This document shows positions 62,776 to 64,000 of a DNA stretch of 64,000 bases, piece by piece. Both the position numbers and the translations under genes were made by a program. The stretch spans positions 185,090 to 249,089 of the forward strand of contig NZ_BBJX01000006.1 in NCBI RefSeq assembly GCF_000739995.1. The letters run 5' to 3'. The first letter of the stretch is position 1; every line of letters starts with the position of its first letter. The notes beneath the pieces were generated by a model. It did not search any database. It was not told where the DNA came from and saw only the letters and a program-made list of their open reading frames with translations. Source of the DNA: Comamonas granuli NBRC 101663 (lineage in GTDB: Bacteria; Pseudomonadota; Gammaproteobacteria; Burkholderiales; Burkholderiaceae_C).

Positions 62776-64000
62776 GTGACCGCTACCCCGTCCGTGCATC
62801 AGAACAAGACCCCCGCGGTCGAGCCCTCGGCCTTGCTGGCCGTGCAGTCGGGCATGCAGGCGCTGCTCGACACGGTGCCTGTCGCATTGCTGGGTTTCCA
62901 GTTGCAGGGAGCGGAACTGCGCCTGGTCTCGGCCAATGCGGCGGCGCGCCAGCTCAAGGGCCTGCGCATGGCGCGCAGCCCGGGCACGGCGGTGGACAAG
63001 GTGTTCGTGCTCTTGTCGGCGACCCACCTGGCCGAAGACCTGCTCGCCGTGGTGCGCACGGGTGAACCCCTCGATTGCCGCCATGTGCTGCGCGAGCGCG
63101 GCCGGCTGGTGCTGGCCTGGAAGATCCATGCGCAGTGCACGGGCATCGGCAGCGTGCTCGTGACGGTGCAGGACATGTCCGAGGCCGAGATCCTGCGCGC
63201 CCGCCTGGAGCATGCCCAGGCCCTGCTGGAGGATGCGCAGCGCGAACAGCGCGAGCAGACCCAGGTCTACGGCGCCATGGAGGGCCTGGCGCGCACCGGC
63301 TACTGGCGCCGCATCTGGGACGCGGGCGAGACCGTGCTGCTGTGGTCTGCCGGCCTGTGCGACATCGCCGGCTTCGAGCAGCAGGAGTGGATCAGCTCCG
63401 AGCGCGCCCTCAGCGGTATCCTGCCCGAAGACCTGCCCACCTTTCTGGCGGCGAACAAGGCGCGCGACGGGCGCGACTTCGAATACCGCTGGCGCCGCCC
63501 GGACGGGCAGGTGCGCTGGATGCGCTCGCGCGTGAGCGGTCGCACCAGCGTCGATGGCGTGCTCATGGAAATGGGCGTGGTGCAGGACGTGACGGAGGAA
63601 TACCGCGCGGCCGAGCGCCTGCGCGAGCAGCTCGACTTCATCCAGCGCATCGCCAGCAACGTGCCCGGTTTCATCTACCAGGGGCGCCTGCGGCCGGGCG
63701 GCAAGCTCAGCCTGCCCTATGTGAGCGATGCCGTGCAGGACATGATGGGCGTGCCCGGCGAGCACGCGCGCCACAGCATCCGTACCCTCCGGGGCAGCGT
63801 GCTGCCCCAGGATCGGCCCATGCTGCTGCGCTCCCTGCAGCGCGCGCTGCGCAACCGCGAAGCCTGGCAGTGCGAATACCGCGTGGTCGATGCCGAAGGC
63901 CATGTGCGCTGGCACATGACCAGCGCCACGCTGCAGGAAGAGGGCGACGGCACCATCCTGCTGCACGGCTACGCCCTGGACATCACCGACCGCAAGCAGG
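62776..64000 (+). CDS. PAS-domain sensor protein, 3' end beyond the window
   Basis: 408 residues visible, continuing past the right edge. A GTG start at 62776 follows AAAGG. Three sensor segments appear: an N-terminal PAS-like domain (about 20-130; ending LVTVQDMSEAEILRARLE), a second PAS with PAC end (about 165-275; FEYRWRRPDGQVRWMRSRV, MGVVQDVTEEYRAAERL), and a third (about 285-405; WQCEYRVVDAEGHVRWHMTS, ALDITDRKQ). The output domain is off the window; in this region a GGDEF/EAL or histidine kinase would be expected. No membrane span is visible. Confidence 0.85.
   Translation, partial: MTATPSVHQNKTPAVEPSALLAVQSGMQALLDTVPVALLGFQLQGAELRLVSANAAARQLKGLRMARSPGTAVDKVFVLLSATHLAEDLLAVVRTGEPLDCRHVLRERGRLVLAWKIHAQCTGIGSVLVTVQDMSEAEILRARLEHAQALLEDAQREQREQTQVYGAMEGLARTGYWRRIWDAGETVLLWSAGLCDIAGFEQQEWISSERALSGILPEDLPTFLAANKARDGRDFEYRWRRPDGQVRWMRSRVSGRTSVDGVLMEMGVVQDVTEEYRAAERLREQLDFIQRIASNVPGFIYQGRLRPGGKLSLPYVSDAVQDMMGVPGEHARHSIRTLRGSVLPQDRPMLLRSLQRALRNREAWQCEYRVVDAEGHVRWHMTSATLQEEGDGTILLHGYALDITDRKQ

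Overview
The window reads as a chromosomal stretch of a GC-rich betaproteobacterium of the order Burkholderiales, most likely family Comamonadaceae (Acidovorax/Alicycliphilus/Delftia type). The support is base composition, the large share of beta-oxidation and acyl-CoA genes, a cbb3 oxidase cluster with Anr/FNR-type boxes, and at least nine copies of a degenerate ~50-60 bp dispersed repeat that I associate from memory with that family. No rRNA, tRNA, CRISPR array or complete insertion sequence was seen.

Layout. 1-6.6 kb: an acyl-CoA operon (PECR-like SDR, carboxylase beta subunit, acyl-CoA dehydrogenase, crotonase) in the same order as atuBCDE of terpenoid/branched-chain catabolism. It is divergent from an SCP2 protein and a MerR regulator across a perfect palindrome. 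It is followed by a TetR/HSDL2-like SDR pair with its own operator. 6.7-10.6 kb: malonate use (malonyl-CoA decarboxylase, crotonase, malonyl-CoA synthetase). 10.7-19.8 kb: uspA and the oxidase cluster ccoI-ccoS-ccoNOQP-ccoG-ccoH plus a small membrane protein and rraA, with two FNR boxes. 20-21.5 kb: isocitrate lyase behind a promoter with paired operators. 21.7-30.2 kb: two fatty acyl-CoA ligases and a branched-chain-type ABC transporter (livHMGF, ligase, livK). 30.2-40.7 kb: a small hypothetical gene, an orphan ABC ATPase and an mdtABC/outer-membrane-factor RND efflux operon. 40.7-42.3 kb: a low-GC unknown membrane protein. 42.3-54.9 kb: a VOC protein, three c-di-GMP enzymes with different sensors, a LytTR two-component pair, uppP, MipA and a hydrolase. 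54.9-59 kb: a small defence-type operon (hybrid AbrB/CcdA antitoxin, CcdB toxin, MmeI-like restriction-modification enzyme, 88-aa protein). 59-64 kb: mutS, a Crp-family regulator and the start of a PAS sensor.

Together the metabolic genes feed acyl-CoAs and malonate to acetyl-CoA. Isocitrate lyase then lets the cell grow on that acetyl-CoA, and the cbb3 oxidase supports respiration at low oxygen. The most unusual parts are the toxin-antitoxin/restriction operon with its hybrid antitoxin and compositionally distinct specificity region, the unknown low-GC membrane protein, the dispersed repeat that has become part of several reading frames, and the phased operator pair at aceA.
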